From Aureobasidium sp. EXF-3400 (taxonomy: Eukaryota > Ascomycota > Dothideomycetes > Dothideales > Saccotheciaceae): 64,000 nucleotides of DNA. The position numbers and the translations under genes are program-made. The stretch is from positions 62,001-126,000 of the forward strand of contig SWBL01000077.1 of the NCBI GenBank assembly GCA_024195585.1, in the 5' to 3' direction. The notes beneath the pieces are model-generated. The model had not been told where the DNA came from. It worked only from the letters and a program-made list of their open reading frames with translations, and did not search any database. Shown here one piece after another: positions 35,331 to 47,689 of the stretch (positions are counted from its first letter, which is position 1; every line of letters begins with the position of its first letter).

Positions 35331-37255
35331 ATGGTAGAGTTGACGGCAGATGTGCTATATCATCTCAGCGCCTACCTCGACGACCGTGATCTCCGCAATT
35401 TCTCCCTCGTCAACCGGCTATTCAACGACGTTTCGAGGAGATACTTATACAAAACCATCGTTGTCAAATTCTCCTCACCGGATCTACTCGACGTCGCAGT
35501 CGCGATTTGGACTCGCATTCTGGAGAGTGCGAATAGTTTCAAATATGTGCGACACGTCAAGGTAGTCGCGAAGCACCTCGAGGATTACCGTCGTGCATAT
35601 GAATTCGATTACAACGACTGCGGAGACGACTATGAAAGCCTTGGCAGTACTGCTTGGTGGACAAGTTCAATGACAGGACCCTGCCCAAGTTGTCTATAGG
35701 TGGGGTACAAGTACTACTCACACGAGACTCGCAGTGGGACGATCTAAGCCGCTTCATGAAAGGATTTCCCAACCTCAAAGAACTCACTTGGGGCTGCGAG
35801 GAACGAATCCCTGCCTCTGTATTCAGATGCGTCAGTCAAGATCATCCAGGTCTTCGACTGCACTTGCGGAGCTTCAAGCTGCGTAGCCTGGAAAGGGTTC
35901 CTGGCACCCCAGCATTGACTGCCCTCAGTCCATACGAACTTGAGCTGGTTACATCGCCATGTCTTTACAGCTTGGCCATGTGGGGTCGAACCGGATATAT
36001 GTATGAGGTTCAACATGCTATCATGGACATGCTGGCAGGCGCAGCGCCAAACTTACGAGAAGTCGACTTTTCCTTGATAGGCACTTTCTGGCACTGGCCA
36101 GTAGGCGGATATCAGCGAGGTAGTCAACTCCCTGTCCTCTCGTCAGACATGGGTGCATTGCGACACATTGGAATCCATTCAAACCATCAATACATCACGC
36201 TGCTGGCAAGATATAGCTCTGTAACCGATTTCTCGCAATTGGAGAGTCTCGAGATGCATGATTCCGTGGGAATTGAAATGTTTGAATTGTTGGCTAGGTG
36301 TCACCTTCCCGCTCTACAGCATTTGTCCTTCAATCTGATCAATCGGGGCGTGGATGAATTTGATGAGGATCATGAGCACCTAATCAATGAGGCCGTGTCA
36401 GAGATGAACGAAGCTGTCACGAATCTTATTCCTTCCCTGACCGCTTTGCAAAGCATAAGAATGGGTGGACCTTTTGGAGAACATACACTCAGGGTGGTGC
36501 TTGACTACTGTGGACACAGATTACGGCGTCTGCTACTGTCAACTTACGATGCGCATATCTTACCAACAGCTCTTGTGGGCGTCGATCTTGTTCGAGAGAT
36601 CCGACAAAAGTGTCCGAACCTGGAAGAGTTGGCTTTGACTGTTTTGAGGTCCAAGGGCGATGCATCAGAGGTCGCCATATACCGCGCTCTCGGAACTCTG
36701 GCCTCTGTCCGCAAAATTCATCTGAAGATGTGTTATTCGCAGTCCTTTCTACGAAACTCCGAACACACTAGTCGACCCGATATGATGTGCGCAAAGGGAC
36801 AGATTCTAGATCAGGACCAAGAGACTGAACTCGACGACGCTCTCATCAACATCGCCGTCGATCAATCACTTGCTCAATCAATCTTCCGGACCATCTCGAT
36901 GTCAAAGCCTGCGTATTCTCCACCACTCGAGCGTGTGTCTTTAGGCGTTGGTGTTATGAAAGATTTCAGTTCCAGCATTTGGAGCTTAAACCTTCACCTG
37001 TATAATGTGTTGAGATACATCGGCCGCTCCTGGACCTGCGTACGCAACCCGCGAGACGACAAACTGCACGACTGTTTTGCTTCCGGATACGATCCCAAGG
37101 AAAGAATCTCACGAGAACAGTTGATGAAGCAGGATATATCTCTTGCTATGTCTGACTCAGCGGTTGCACAGGCCGTCTGTCGTGTTTGGCCTGCTGCCAA
37201 GACAAATGACTGGAAGCAAGTATGGCATAGCTTTGAGCTCGACACTTCTGAGTGA
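35331..37255 (+). CDS. F-box protein with LRR-like C-terminal region; frame change near 35650
   Basis: The N terminus (ELTADVLYHLSAYLDDRDL, then FSLVNRLFNDVSRRYLYKT) is an F-box, which would link an SCF ubiquitin ligase to a substrate. The long C-terminal part is a fungal leucine-rich region without classic repeats (for example FPNLKELTWGC and CPNLEELALTVL). The two parts lie in different frames: the first runs 35331-35699 and the second is open until 37255 from about 35640. An 86-nt intron 35561-35646 (donor GTAGTC, acceptor GGCAG) would join them in phase but removes coding-like sequence; otherwise a frameshift is needed. Whether the gene is functional is therefore open. Confidence 0.7.
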
Positions 37256-37458
37256 GCCAGCACGATGTTACTGGTTCAAGGCTGGCGTCTACACGTTTGG
37301 CGAAGTCTTAAAGTGTTCTCAACCCTTTTGTCACGTCTTCAACGAAGGTACTGCTCATATTCTCTCGCATACCGCTGTGACCGTTCCTATTCTGGCAACT
37401 GCCCGCACTGCTGCTTGCGGTACGGAAACATGCTGATGGCCATCACCAGATTCAACTC

Positions 37459-38288
37459 TTACATCGCATCAAGAAAAGCCTGCTCCTCCTGCGTAGAAAC
37501 CCTCCCCAAAGCCACATTCCTATAAGGAAACCTTCCAAACCGTCTAATAGCATCATAATGCTCATCAACCGCCTTCTCCATACCCCCCCTCAAGGTCTCC
37601 AATTCCTCCTTCTTCGACACTAAAACCTCTCTCCAATACCTCATATCTCCATCTCCCGCATCCATCCCTTGCATCAACATCTCCACATCTCTGAACCTTT
37701 CTTTCTGCTCTTCAATCATCAACTCCTGCATCTCCATATCCTCAGCATGTTCCATAGGCATGAATAACCAAAGTCTATATCCAAATTTATACCTTACTTC
37801 TCTGCGCTGATGTATACACAATTCCTTTGCTTTTAATGCAATTGCAAGTGCCAATGGGTCGAAAAAGTTAAACACTTTTGCGGCTGAGGTGCCTCGGTAG
37901 CAGTTTCTGGGGATTTGGTCGAGGAGAATGATCAGGGACATCCAATCTAGTGCTGAAGTTGGGTTTGCAGCTGCCAGAATGTCATTGGCGCTGTATTGAT
38001 GGGTGAAGATGGAGTCGAGTAGAGAGCCGAATTTTGCGCTGGAGATTCCGTTATGTTAGCTAAGATACAGGTGCACCACTTCCGGAGTGGAAGAGAGGAA
38101 GAAACACACCGACAAGACTCATCAAACTCATCACTTTTATCTACAAACCACACATTGACGTCTTTAGTGCTTGGGACGAGAATGTGTGATTCATCCGCCG
38201 AGTGAGAGAACCAGAATTCTTGTAGGTGATTGAAAATGCCTGAGGCAAAGGCTTCAGCCAATGCACTCTTTGCTTCTTGATCAGACAT
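37459..38288 (-). CDS. DUF924 family protein
   Basis: Exons 38288-38110 and 38038-37459 give 252 aa. The family hallmark is clear: LLDQIPRNCYRGTSAAKVFNFFDPLALAIA, quoted here in parts as LLDQIPRN and FDPLALAIALK, followed by a mostly helical region with FMPMEHAED. DUF924 proteins are helical, TPR-like and soluble, found in bacteria and fungi, with no assigned reaction. It converges with the F-box gene. Nothing ties it to the metabolite cluster. Confidence 0.9.
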
Positions 38289-39217
38289 GTGTTAGTAGGT
38301 GCGAACTGAATTTATGGATGCTTCGATAATTCTTTGTCAGTGATGGAAGGTGGTTGAACGTTTGTAAAACACGCGTCATCGTCGTTGCCCCACTCACTTC
38401 AAATATTATCACAACACACAGTCTGAGCTATCGCTGAACATTCACTCATGTCTTCGACATAATGCGACTCGCCCGACCAGTGTCTCAAAGGCTCTCTTCA
38501 ACTCGAATGAGCATCTCATTGCTTGTTCAGTGTCGGAAAGATGAGCTCGGTGGAGTCGCGGAAAGAGAAGAAGGCTTCATCGCAACCACTGCGGGGAGGA
38601 CACACCACAGTGTCGACTGACTTCCCTTATTTCGACAAGCGATGTGAATACACCTACCAGGCACTTGACATCTAGCCTTCTTTTCGCGAAGCGCCCATCT
38701 ACAGTATTCTTGAGACGGTCTTCCGGATTTCCTGGAAGGCTTCAGACTCGTCCGTCGTTGACCGCAATGTCGGCTTGCAATCAAGTCTCAGAAGAAACAC
38801 TCGAAAAGACTACTCGTAGAGTACTGTATACTCGTTTGTGTCGCCGACCTGAGCTTCTGTTTGGGCAGCGCCGTTGTTCTTGCATTGATGCCATGGCCAT
38901 CCTCCTCGTACTTCGTTTCTAGCGCCTGCGAACGCGGCGTGATCTGCCTGTCTTTCGCATCCTCCGCAGCCACTTCGGTACAAGCCTGCAAGCGTAGCAG
39001 CCAGCCACAGACTGCACCATAGGCATTCATTACCACAAACGACTGAGGCCAAGACTCCATTCTTAGAACTTGACCGCTATTGGAAAATATTCAAGAACCT
39101 GCATATAATCCTGCATCTTGCAGCTCAGCCTCACTATAGAGAAACCTCTTTATATACACTGTGAGCTCAGGATGGCTTTTGTCTACGATCCCGCGCCTTA
39201 CTCATTACTTTATCAAA
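38289..39217. other. Intergenic region, no convincing gene
   Basis: Several 60-90-codon frames exist on both strands, the longest on the minus strand at 38788-39060, but none shows a family motif. It contains the upstream regions of the DUF924 gene and the membrane protein at 39218. Confidence 0.45.
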
Positions 39218-41081
39218 ATGGCCAAACCCAACTTTGAAGCTGATTATGCAGCAGTCGAGACATCGGAAACTGGAACGCCAGATCAACATGTATCGATGTC
39301 TGGAAGATACTCCGACATTGCAATCAGTGCGGTCGTAACAACTGTCCCAATCATCATCCTATCTGGCGCGCTTCTAGCACTCGTCTTCGGCCTTCGCGTC
39401 ATTCAAGAGCCCTCAATCTTTGCGCAAGAGCAACAGGGTCAAACACTCAACGAATCTGGCGTGTACTACGTACAAATAGGTTCAACATATCTGGTTTTCA
39501 TTGCTTCGCTGTCCAGCAGTGTGGTACCCATGCTTGCGACTTTTCTTTTGACTTTGGCATCATTTCCGATAGCGAATAATGTTGGAAGACAAACTCGTGT
39601 CGAATCGCGCACTCGAAGCCTCACACCGTATCAATTTGCACTGACGCTCAACTTCCTTGGTGGAGGAGGTTGGGGGGCCATGTGGAGATGGGTAAAGTAT
39701 CTGTTCACACAGAGAAGGACTCGAGAGCCACAGGCAAAAGCTCTGACACAGGCTGCTTGGTCCACGCTTTTGACATTGTTGCTTGGGTATGATCATCTGC
39801 CCATGCTCCCAGCTGAGGGCCTTGCTGACTGTGGACAGACTACTCGTAATATTGGCCGACACATGGCTGCACGTTGCAACTAAGACGATAACCTTCACCC
39901 AGCTATTAGACACCAACAGTCCTGCTGCACATGGTTTTGGTCTCAAAGAGACGTGCACAGTCAACAACAATTCTTGGGCGAGTTCAAGGGCTACTGGAGC
40001 ATGCGCTCTGAACCTGGCTGCCACAAACACATTCCTTATCAACGGGACTCAATCACTACAGGTTTTGAACAATATATCATCTCTAGCCACTGTTGCGACC
40101 ATCAACACTGGACAAGACTATACTTATTTGGCAGTTCCACCCTCGATAGGGTTAGCCGATGAGGATTGGAGAGCGGAATCATTTGCTTTACAGACCCAGT
40201 GCCGTCTCGTATCAGAAGAGTGTGATATGGTCGGTTTATACGGCACTTCCACCCCATTCGCCTGCTCGGATTCCTTCCAAGGAGATGTAACAAAAGATTA
40301 CCAGGGTTTTATATCGGCATTCTTCACAGATGGTTCCATGTCTAGAAACAACACTATACCTGGAGTGGGAAACCCTTTCTACTTTGGCATGGCAGGTCTG
40401 GTCAATCCAAGCACTGGCAACAGCAGAGTGCCAGATACTGTACAACCCGTACACGGAGGTACTGCTTTTGTGCTTCTTTGCAATACCACTGTCTTGGAAG
40501 TGACTTACGACTCTGTCAATGGCACTATATCGGGATTTCAGGGCACAGCCGGTAATGCATCAACCGCCAATATCTGGCAGAGTGTTATGGCTTATACTTC
40601 AGTTGGTGACTCCTACTTGAAGCAGGCCGCAAGTCTGGCCGCCATGGGTAATTCTGATCAACAGTTCGCAGACGATATGGCGTTGTCTTTCAGTAAAACA
40701 GCATTGGCTATTGGGTCTCAAGCCGTCGAGAAGCGACCAGTTCTGGCCGTTCAGAGACGATCTTCGTTTCTCGTGGCCAAGGTACCAAGTATCCCACTAT
40801 ATGTTCTCATCGGAGCAAACATGCTTGTCGTTCTCGTCAGTGTGATACTCACGATTGTCGCCTTAGTGTCTTCTAGAGGCGAGGTAAAGGAAGTTCAAAG
40901 CAGACTGTCGATCTTTGGTGTTGTCGCTGATCGATTCGAGGGCAGGACAGCTAGGCTTGCAGTCAAGGATGTTGACGAGCTTTTCCGCGAATCGAAGGGT
41001 CAGGGAACTTCGAGAATTGGTATAGCTAGTGCTGCTGAAGGTGGTTTCACCTACAAGACCTGGAGTAACAGTATCTACTGA
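39218..41081 (+). CDS. Polytopic membrane protein with large glycosylated ectodomain, unknown function
   Basis: Exons 39218-39786 and 39839-41081 give 603 aa. Hydrophobic segments lie near residues 32-58, 85-120 and 165-190, and a fourth near 510-535 (YVLIGANMLVVLVSVILTIV). Between the last two is a region of about 300 residues with many NxS/T sequons (for example NNSW, NGT, NNIS), so it is probably outside the cell or in a lumen. The layout resembles lineage-restricted fungal membrane proteins often found as hypothetical proteins; I do not recognise a named family. The ATG at 39218 was chosen because the frame upstream starts only with GTG. Confidence 0.85.
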
Positions 41082-41901
41082 AGATCCGGAGCTATTTGAG
41101 TATTGCGGTCTGACATTACGCTCAGTGGGAGTGTGGAGACATCACCTCTTAGATACTCCAGATATCTCGTTATCAAGGCTTGATTGTCGTGTCCAACAAG
41201 AGCTGTCGAGGTTCACGTGTGGAAAGCTGCACAGCAGAAACGGGTGAGCTTTGTAACGTGGGTTCAGAGTTTACATAACCATCATCAAGACAACCATGCT
41301 GTCCAGAGAAGAGCAGAATCAATCGACTCAAGCCAGCCTCCTGACGACCGATGGAGATTGGAATCAGGATACATCAATACCTGTCTCTTGTATCGCGTTG
41401 CAACTTTGACAACTCATCACATGCCAGACGCAGGGTCACCACGACAGCGACTACTCTGTTACGGTCTAGGGATCCTGTGTTCGGTACATGTTTTCCGATT
41501 CACTCATACAAAAGCATCTGCTTGGATGGCAATTGTTCGTTCCATGAACCGCTCCATAAACATATCCACAGACTGCCAACCAGTTCGGGGTAAGTACCCC
41601 AAATAGTGGGTCTTCACCATGATGGAAGACCCTTGCTCCAACCCCGCCGGCACAAAGTGGGAAATGACGCAGAGTTAACCCCTCCACCCCTCACTATGAT
41701 TTCCAAGGATTGCGCTTATCGAAGGCGGGCATGTCCAAAACAATTAGCAAATGAACAACCTCGGCGTATCTGGGGTGGTTTTGTATTTGAGGTGGAGAGC
41801 TGCCCACCTGCAGAGCTAGACTGGTTCCAATTGTTTCTTCGATCGTTCCTTCAATTGCTCCTTCAACCTTTGAAACTTCCACAGAGTAACAGACAGAAGA
41901 T
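41082..41901. other. Intergenic region, no convincing gene
   Basis: 820 bp between two plus-strand genes. The last 80 bp are pyrimidine-rich (CTTCGATCGTTCCTTCAATT and following), as expected of a fungal 5' leader. Nothing else is recognised. Confidence 0.5.
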
Positions 41902-42957
41902 ATGGGCAAGAAAAGAGTTCTGGTCAGCTACGGTGTAGACATTGATGCTGTCGCCGGATGGCTGGGTTCCTATGGTGGAGAAGACTCGACCAGCGACATC
42001 AGTAGAGGTACGTCTTCCTTCCACACATCAAGAACCATCAAGTCTGACTATCGCGACAGGAATCTTCGCCGGCACAGTCGGTGTACAACGACTGCTCAAG
42101 CTGTACGACAAATACAACATCAAAGCAACATGGTTTATTCCCGGACACACACTCGAGACGTTCCCAGAAGACTGTGCAGCGATCAGGGATAAAGGCCACG
42201 AGATTGGGTTACACGGATACAGTCATGAAAATCCAAATGACATGACAATCGATCAACAGCGCGATGTGCTGGATAAGACATACAAGATGTTGACCGAGTT
42301 CTGCGGCAAGCCTCCGAAGGGCAGTGTCGCTCCGTGGTGGGAGACTAGCCGTGAAGGAGCAGAGTTGTTGCTTTCTTACGGCATTGAGTATGACCACTCG
42401 ATGAGTCACGAAGATTGCCAGATGTACTGGCTACGCACAGGTAAGTCATTAAATCAATGTGAGCTCTCGAGGATAGACAGCTAACGTCACAATGCAAAGG
42501 CGACTCCTGGACCAAGATCGACTACACCAAAAAGGCAGAAGAGTGGATGAAACCGCTAGTCAAAGGCGAAGAAACAGGCATCGTCGAAATCCCAGCCAAC
42601 TGGTACATCGACGACCTACCACCAATGATGTTCATCAAGAAAGCAGCAAACAGCCACGGCTGGGTCAGCGCAAGAGATGTCGAACAACTGTGGATGGACC
42701 ACTTCGATTACTTCTACCGCGAACACGATGAGTTCGTATTCCCCATGACGATCCATCCCGATGTCAGTGGAAGGCCGCATGTGCTGTTGATGCATGAGAG
42801 AATCATCGAACACATCAACAAGCATGAGGGAGTTGAGTGGGTCACGATGGGTGAGATGTCGGATGAGTTCAAGAAGAAGAATTCGGCGCCGCCGAATGCG
42901 CTGATGCCAGCGACGAGAGAGGAGGTGGAGGCGATGCTGAAGAAGCAGAAGCAATAG
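41902..42957 (+). CDS. NodB-type polysaccharide deacetylase family, PgdA/PuuE-like
   Basis: Exons 41902-42007, 42060-42440 and 42500-42957 give 314 aa. It lacks a signal peptide, so it is probably cytosolic. Motif 1 is reduced to [10 protein letters not shown], supplying the metal Asp. Motif 2 is HGYSHENP, the HxxxH zinc pair. [14 protein letters not shown] and a C-terminal HPDVSGRPH are typical of the HpPgdA/PuuE branch, whose members act on small cyclic amides or N-acetyl groups rather than necessarily on chitin. The substrate is not predictable. There is no sign of a link to its neighbours. Confidence 0.9.
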
Positions 42958-43297
42958 TGCATGTTGATAGTGTCAATTGATGAAATTGTTCAAGTCCAGC
43001 TGTATTTCTCCAGAAGAGCAATTGCCGATGGTAAGCAGCGGCAGACGGGTGTCACAAAAGCGGGGCCGTGAAGCGCCAAAGCTGGGGTCCCTTGATGCAG
43101 GCACCTTCCCTTGTTCCGAGCGAGTGTTTAGTTCCTTCTTCTTTCGACCAAGTCTAGAAGCTGTTCCTTCTTCTTTCAATAGAGTCTAGAAGTTCCTCTT
43201 CTTCCTTCCTCTGGTCAAGTCCAGAGGCCTTGCTCTTCGTCTCACAAAGCTGAGAGGCCGTTCTTCTACTTCTGATCGAATGTCGATGTGAGGCACA
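42958..43297. other. Intergenic region with pyrimidine-rich leader
   Basis: It holds the 5' leader of the RING gene, dominated by CT-rich sequence and a short tandem repeat (43131-43194). Confidence 0.6.
43131..43194. repeat. Tandem 32-bp direct repeat, two copies
   Basis: Unit 1 (43131-43162) and unit 2 (43163-43194) share GTTCCTTCTTCTTTC and AGTCTAGAAG. A degenerate third copy runs to about 43226. It lies 104 bp upstream of the RING gene's ATG. Confidence 0.8.
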
Positions 43298-44586
43298 ATG
43301 GAAGAAGGACAAGTCGACTTGCGCGCCCTCGACTATGTGTCGGCATACGACAGCAATCTCATGTGTCCCATCTGCCGGAGCGCCTTTGTCGACCCTGTCG
43401 TTGTCGCCGACTGCGATCATCACTTCTGCCGTGACTGCCTCGACTACACAACCAGCTGGAATCAGTTTTCTGGCACCTGCCCAACTTGTCGCCGGCCTGG
43501 AAGACTGATCGGTTCGGGTTCAGCTTCGAAGCTCCTACTTAATATCCTGGACGATCTCTTTGTCAAGTGTCCGAACCAGCTCGAAGGATGCGACCAACAA
43601 ATCAAGAGAGGCCACTTGCTGGACCACATGCACATCTACTGCGACTACACCCTGATAGACTGCCCACAAGACGGCTGTGACCAGAAGACACGACGGAAAG
43701 ACGCTGAGACTTGTATGCATCAACCTGTATCCTGCCTCGCTTGTCGCCAGTCAATGACGGTCCAAGATCTCGATGTGAGTCGACCTTTCGTACGATGCTT
43801 CGGCAGCTACTGACTGCAGCCTCGTAGACACATTGGCAGACAGTATGCGCCGACCACGATGTTGCATGCCCGTTCTGCGCCGCCTCGATCCCGTACCGCT
43901 ACCAGCAAACACACGTCGCCCATCACTGCCCAGAGACGAACGCTCCTTGTCCCGCTCGCCAATTCGGCTGTCCCTTCAATACCAAGCGCAAAAACTTAGC
44001 CAGCCACGCCATCATGTGCTCGCTCGCCAAACTCGCTCCATACCTTGCCTCTCAGCAACAGCGTCAAGATGAACAGGACCAGGCTTGCGCACTCCTTGAG
44101 AAGAAGCTACAAAGCCTGCAGCAAGATATGGAAGCATACAGGACCACACCACAACCCGAGAAGCCGGCATCTACCCGACGCGAAGAGGCCTCGTACTTCC
44201 CAAACAACCTCGCAGATTTTGAGCTGTCAGACTTTCAGGACTTCGAACCTCACGCATCGCCAACGCAGCATCTGCTCTCCCTGCATGAGAACTTGCGTGA
44301 AGAGGTCTCGCGTCAGGCAAATACCATCCACGAGGTTGACACCAGACTCAGCATGATGCTGCTGAACGAGAATATGCGTCTCAAGGACGAATTGGCCTAC
44401 CAGGGCGCTCAGCTTAGCGCTCTCATGCGACAGGTCGGCTGGCTCACAAACGCACGCCTGCAGTCCAGTCAACCGAACCCTGTCTCTGTCACAAACCAGG
44501 TCGATCAAGGTCCCAGCGATCCCTCAAGGATCAACCCGCGCCTGCCAGTTCGGCGCACAACTGACGAGGGAAGGACCAAGCTGTGA
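43298..44586 (+). CDS. RING finger protein with TRAF-like zinc fingers and coiled coil
   Basis: Exons 43298-43774 and 43828-44586 give 411 aa. A C3HC4 RING spans about residues 23-66 (CPICRSAF, CDHHFCRDC, CPTCRRPG). Cys/His pairs follow in TRAF-type zinc-finger spacing to about residue 245 (CPNQLEGCDQ, CPQDGC, CADHDVACPFC). The rest is hydrophilic and contains heptad-like helices (DEQDQACALLEKKLQSLQQD), so it probably self-associates. The architecture suggests an E3 ubiquitin ligase, like fungal TRAF-like RING proteins. The substrate is unknown. Confidence 0.9.
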
Positions 44587-47500
44587 TGAATTTAATGACT
44601 CAAGATGAAATGACCTACTTATGCATATACCCGTGCCCAGTTTTACTGCCTATACACTCACTCAAAGCATCTGTCCACATGACAAGCGACATGTCAAAGC
44701 TCTCATGCAAGGACGAGAGAAGATTCCCTATCTGGCATCTGTTTCAGAACAAGCTCCGTTGGAAACCAATGGCCGCAGCAGAGGATTAAAGCATCCAGTT
44801 GAGGGGCTGAAAGTTGATGCATGTCATTCTGCATCTGATACGTTTGCTACCCGTTTCCAAGATCAATTTCGCCGACTGGTCATGTTTTGTTGCAGAGCAG
44901 AACAGAACCCCACAAAGTCTCCTATTTGATCTTCAAGCATTTAGCAACACGTCCTTTTGTGTTCCTGCACTAGGAAATGGAGTTTGTGTAACTTCACCAC
45001 GCGCCGGTCAATTCATCCTTCATGCATGCCATTCCGGAAGCTTCCTCGACGGACATCACGAGGCTGACTGGCCCTCAGCTGTGTTCGTCAATACCGGGGT
45101 CACTCAGTTCTGCAGCATACCACGCTTCGTGAACTGTTTGTTTGCGCAATTTCGAGAGGTTCGGGTCCCAGCGTACTGGAATTCTCCAAACGCGATGGGA
45201 CCAGAAAGCATTGGAGATCCGTCGCTCATCTCTCCACCCCTCTTTAGTCTGCTTCACCTTCGACTCGTCCAGTCAATTTTCGTCCCGCGTCACTGAACAC
45301 TATGCATGCTCGCACGCGTGCAGTAACAAAACCAGAAGTCGTGCGACTTCATGCATCTTCCTTACCTCTCCGATGTCCCTCAGCTCTTGTGAAAGGTCTG
45401 GAAGAGGCGACATATACTTCAGACCATGACACATGCATACGACCGTACGACAGATCCCACGCAACGCCATTATCGAGTCTTGTTTGCCTTCTTCCTCCTT
45501 TGCCTCGTGCCGATACTTGACCAACTTCTCCTCACCGACTGTTAAACAACAGCATTGTTGGCGGTGAGTAGTCCACAGCGTTGGCAGTCGAGGAGACAAC
45601 AATTCGTCCTTTTAAGTGCCCCTTGGGCAAGAATGCATATCTCTGATGGAAGCGAAATAGCCGAGCATACCCTGGTTTCCATGCAGCCCTGGGCATCGTA
45701 TGCCAATCGCGGCACGCTAATGTAGCGGGATTCCAATGGCTTGGATAGGGGAAGTCGGGAGCGCTTATACCGGCTGTCCAATCAACGGGCATCCAGGGCT
45801 GGTGATGTGTGATGTGCCATGCGATGAACTTTGTACCTGTGGCCTTACATATGCACAAACAACGGGTTTAGCAGAAAAAGAGGAGAAACAACTCTTTCCT
45901 CTTGCTGCCCGAAGTTGAGACAGTGACCAGTCGCGTGCGTTTTCTTCCCTCCAGCTGGGTTGGGCAGAAGGATACCTCGATGTTATTATTGTTGTTGTTG
46001 GCGGCACAGGCGCAAAAAGAGATGAGCGGTCAACAAGACTTTTCTTGTCGCAATTTACGTGAGAAATGTGGTAATGGTTGGTCGCACGCTTTTGCGGAAC
46101 AGCGAGAGAGGTCTAAAGAAAGGTGAAACCTTGGAGAAGAGAAGAAAGAGGGCTAGGTGCACGTTCTGACAGGGACCGTTGGCCCTCCCGCCCCCGGGAA
46201 ACAACCTCATGTTAAGGATGAGTGCTTTGACAGTGGGGAAGGAAATGGAAAGATAGGGAGGTGCAAGTAAGATTATACAGCAAAGCTGCAAAGAATCAAT
46301 CTGGCTGAGGCCAGATCTGTCTGTATCGACCAGGGGAGTTCGCATGAACGCCTACCAGAAGAAGCAGTCCTTACAAAGCATGCAAGTTGGCAGCCCGAGA
46401 ACAACCATGATTCTTTGGCGATGCGACGACACGAGGATAATGCGTTGGCGGCCATATTGGGCTGTCACAAACTGCTTTCGTGGCGTCCATATTCGCTGCA
46501 GCTGCACGCCACGGGCGGGTTCAGTTCAAGTCTGCCTCTTCGCCCGTCTGGGCAGGAAGACGCGAAACCTGTTGCGGCTGCCCGCGCGTGGGGGTCATTT
46601 GATACTCCTTCTTCTTGTTCATAGAAGTGATTGGAAAGTATTGGTTGTAGGCAGACAACATACTAGGTTCTGAGCATCTATCGAAAGGCAACACGATCAG
46701 AAATGATTCGCTTGTGTGATTTGAGTTGTGTGGTACATCGTACATCCCCTCATCACAAACCCAACCTACCGGAAGGCTTCGACGCTGTTATTAGAAGGGC
46801 GTCTTTCTCACCGGAGGATCAAGAAAGATGACGGGTGGGTGCCGCAAGGACGGGATTAAGCGGATGCATCATGCATGCTTGGAGGGTGGAGGAGTAATAA
46901 AGGAGCAACGTGCAAGGGTTAGGCAGATTCTGCTGCTACTGCATCCTTTGGGCTGAACGCTGCATACTGCCGGGTCTTTGATCCTCTCTTTATGCGCGAG
47001 GTTTCCCACTCGGCAAGCAGCTAAGAGACAAGAGTCGATCACCACCCCCTTTCTTGCTACTCGTCGACTGCATTTGCGCAGACCAGAAAAACAAGCTGTC
47101 CATTATTTTGGTCAAAAGCAGAGATCAGCGCATATCTTTGGCTATCGAGTTTGATGAAGTCGCGAACGGAAAAGGCACCCGCACAGACGAAATCTTCCTC
47201 AGCCACAACAAATTCGCGCTCGCGAGATTGAGGAACGGTTCACGCAACATCTTCGTGTGTGCTTTGTGCTGGGTGAGGCCTGCATCCCAGCCATCTTTCT
47301 CTTTCTCTCCAGAGGACTCGTCCCTTTTTTCTTGCTCGAACCCGGTTGCTTATTTCCTGCTTCTATACTTGCAACGTTCAGCCAATCCCTGCCACCCGTT
47401 CATATCAATCCTTCGCGACGATTTGCGACGCGACAATAACGATCCGTGCCTGCCGAGGGAGGTTCTATCTTGGAAACAGCCGTCCCTTTTCTTCCGCGCT

Positions 47501-47689
47501 CTTCTAAATCTTGCAAGAAGCCAAATGTTGGGTGCACAAGAACAAAAGAAACGTCCGAGTTCAGAAGCAGCAACAGAAGAGGCAATTGGCTTCGACGGTC
47601 GACTATAAGTCTCGACGCAGATTGATCCTTCCTTGTCAACACTTTAATATCTCTTTTTTCTTCTTTTTTCTTTCTTCCTCTGCTTCACC
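44587..47689. other. Long intergenic region, mostly promoter/leader of the next gene
   Basis: 3.1 kb without a convincing gene. A 184-codon frame at 47054-47608 has no family likeness and atypical composition, and probably lies in the 5' leader. The last 50 bp before the next ATG are an almost pure pyrimidine tract (near 47650-47685), typical of a fungal transcription start region. Confidence 0.5.

Noticed and set aside
38527..39060. Two minus-strand frames of 85-90 codons
   Set aside because: No splice arrangement joins them into a recognisable product and no motif is visible.
47054..47608. 184-codon open frame upstream of the Pro/Tyr-rich protein
   Set aside because: No family likeness, and it lies in the pyrimidine-rich leader of the next gene.
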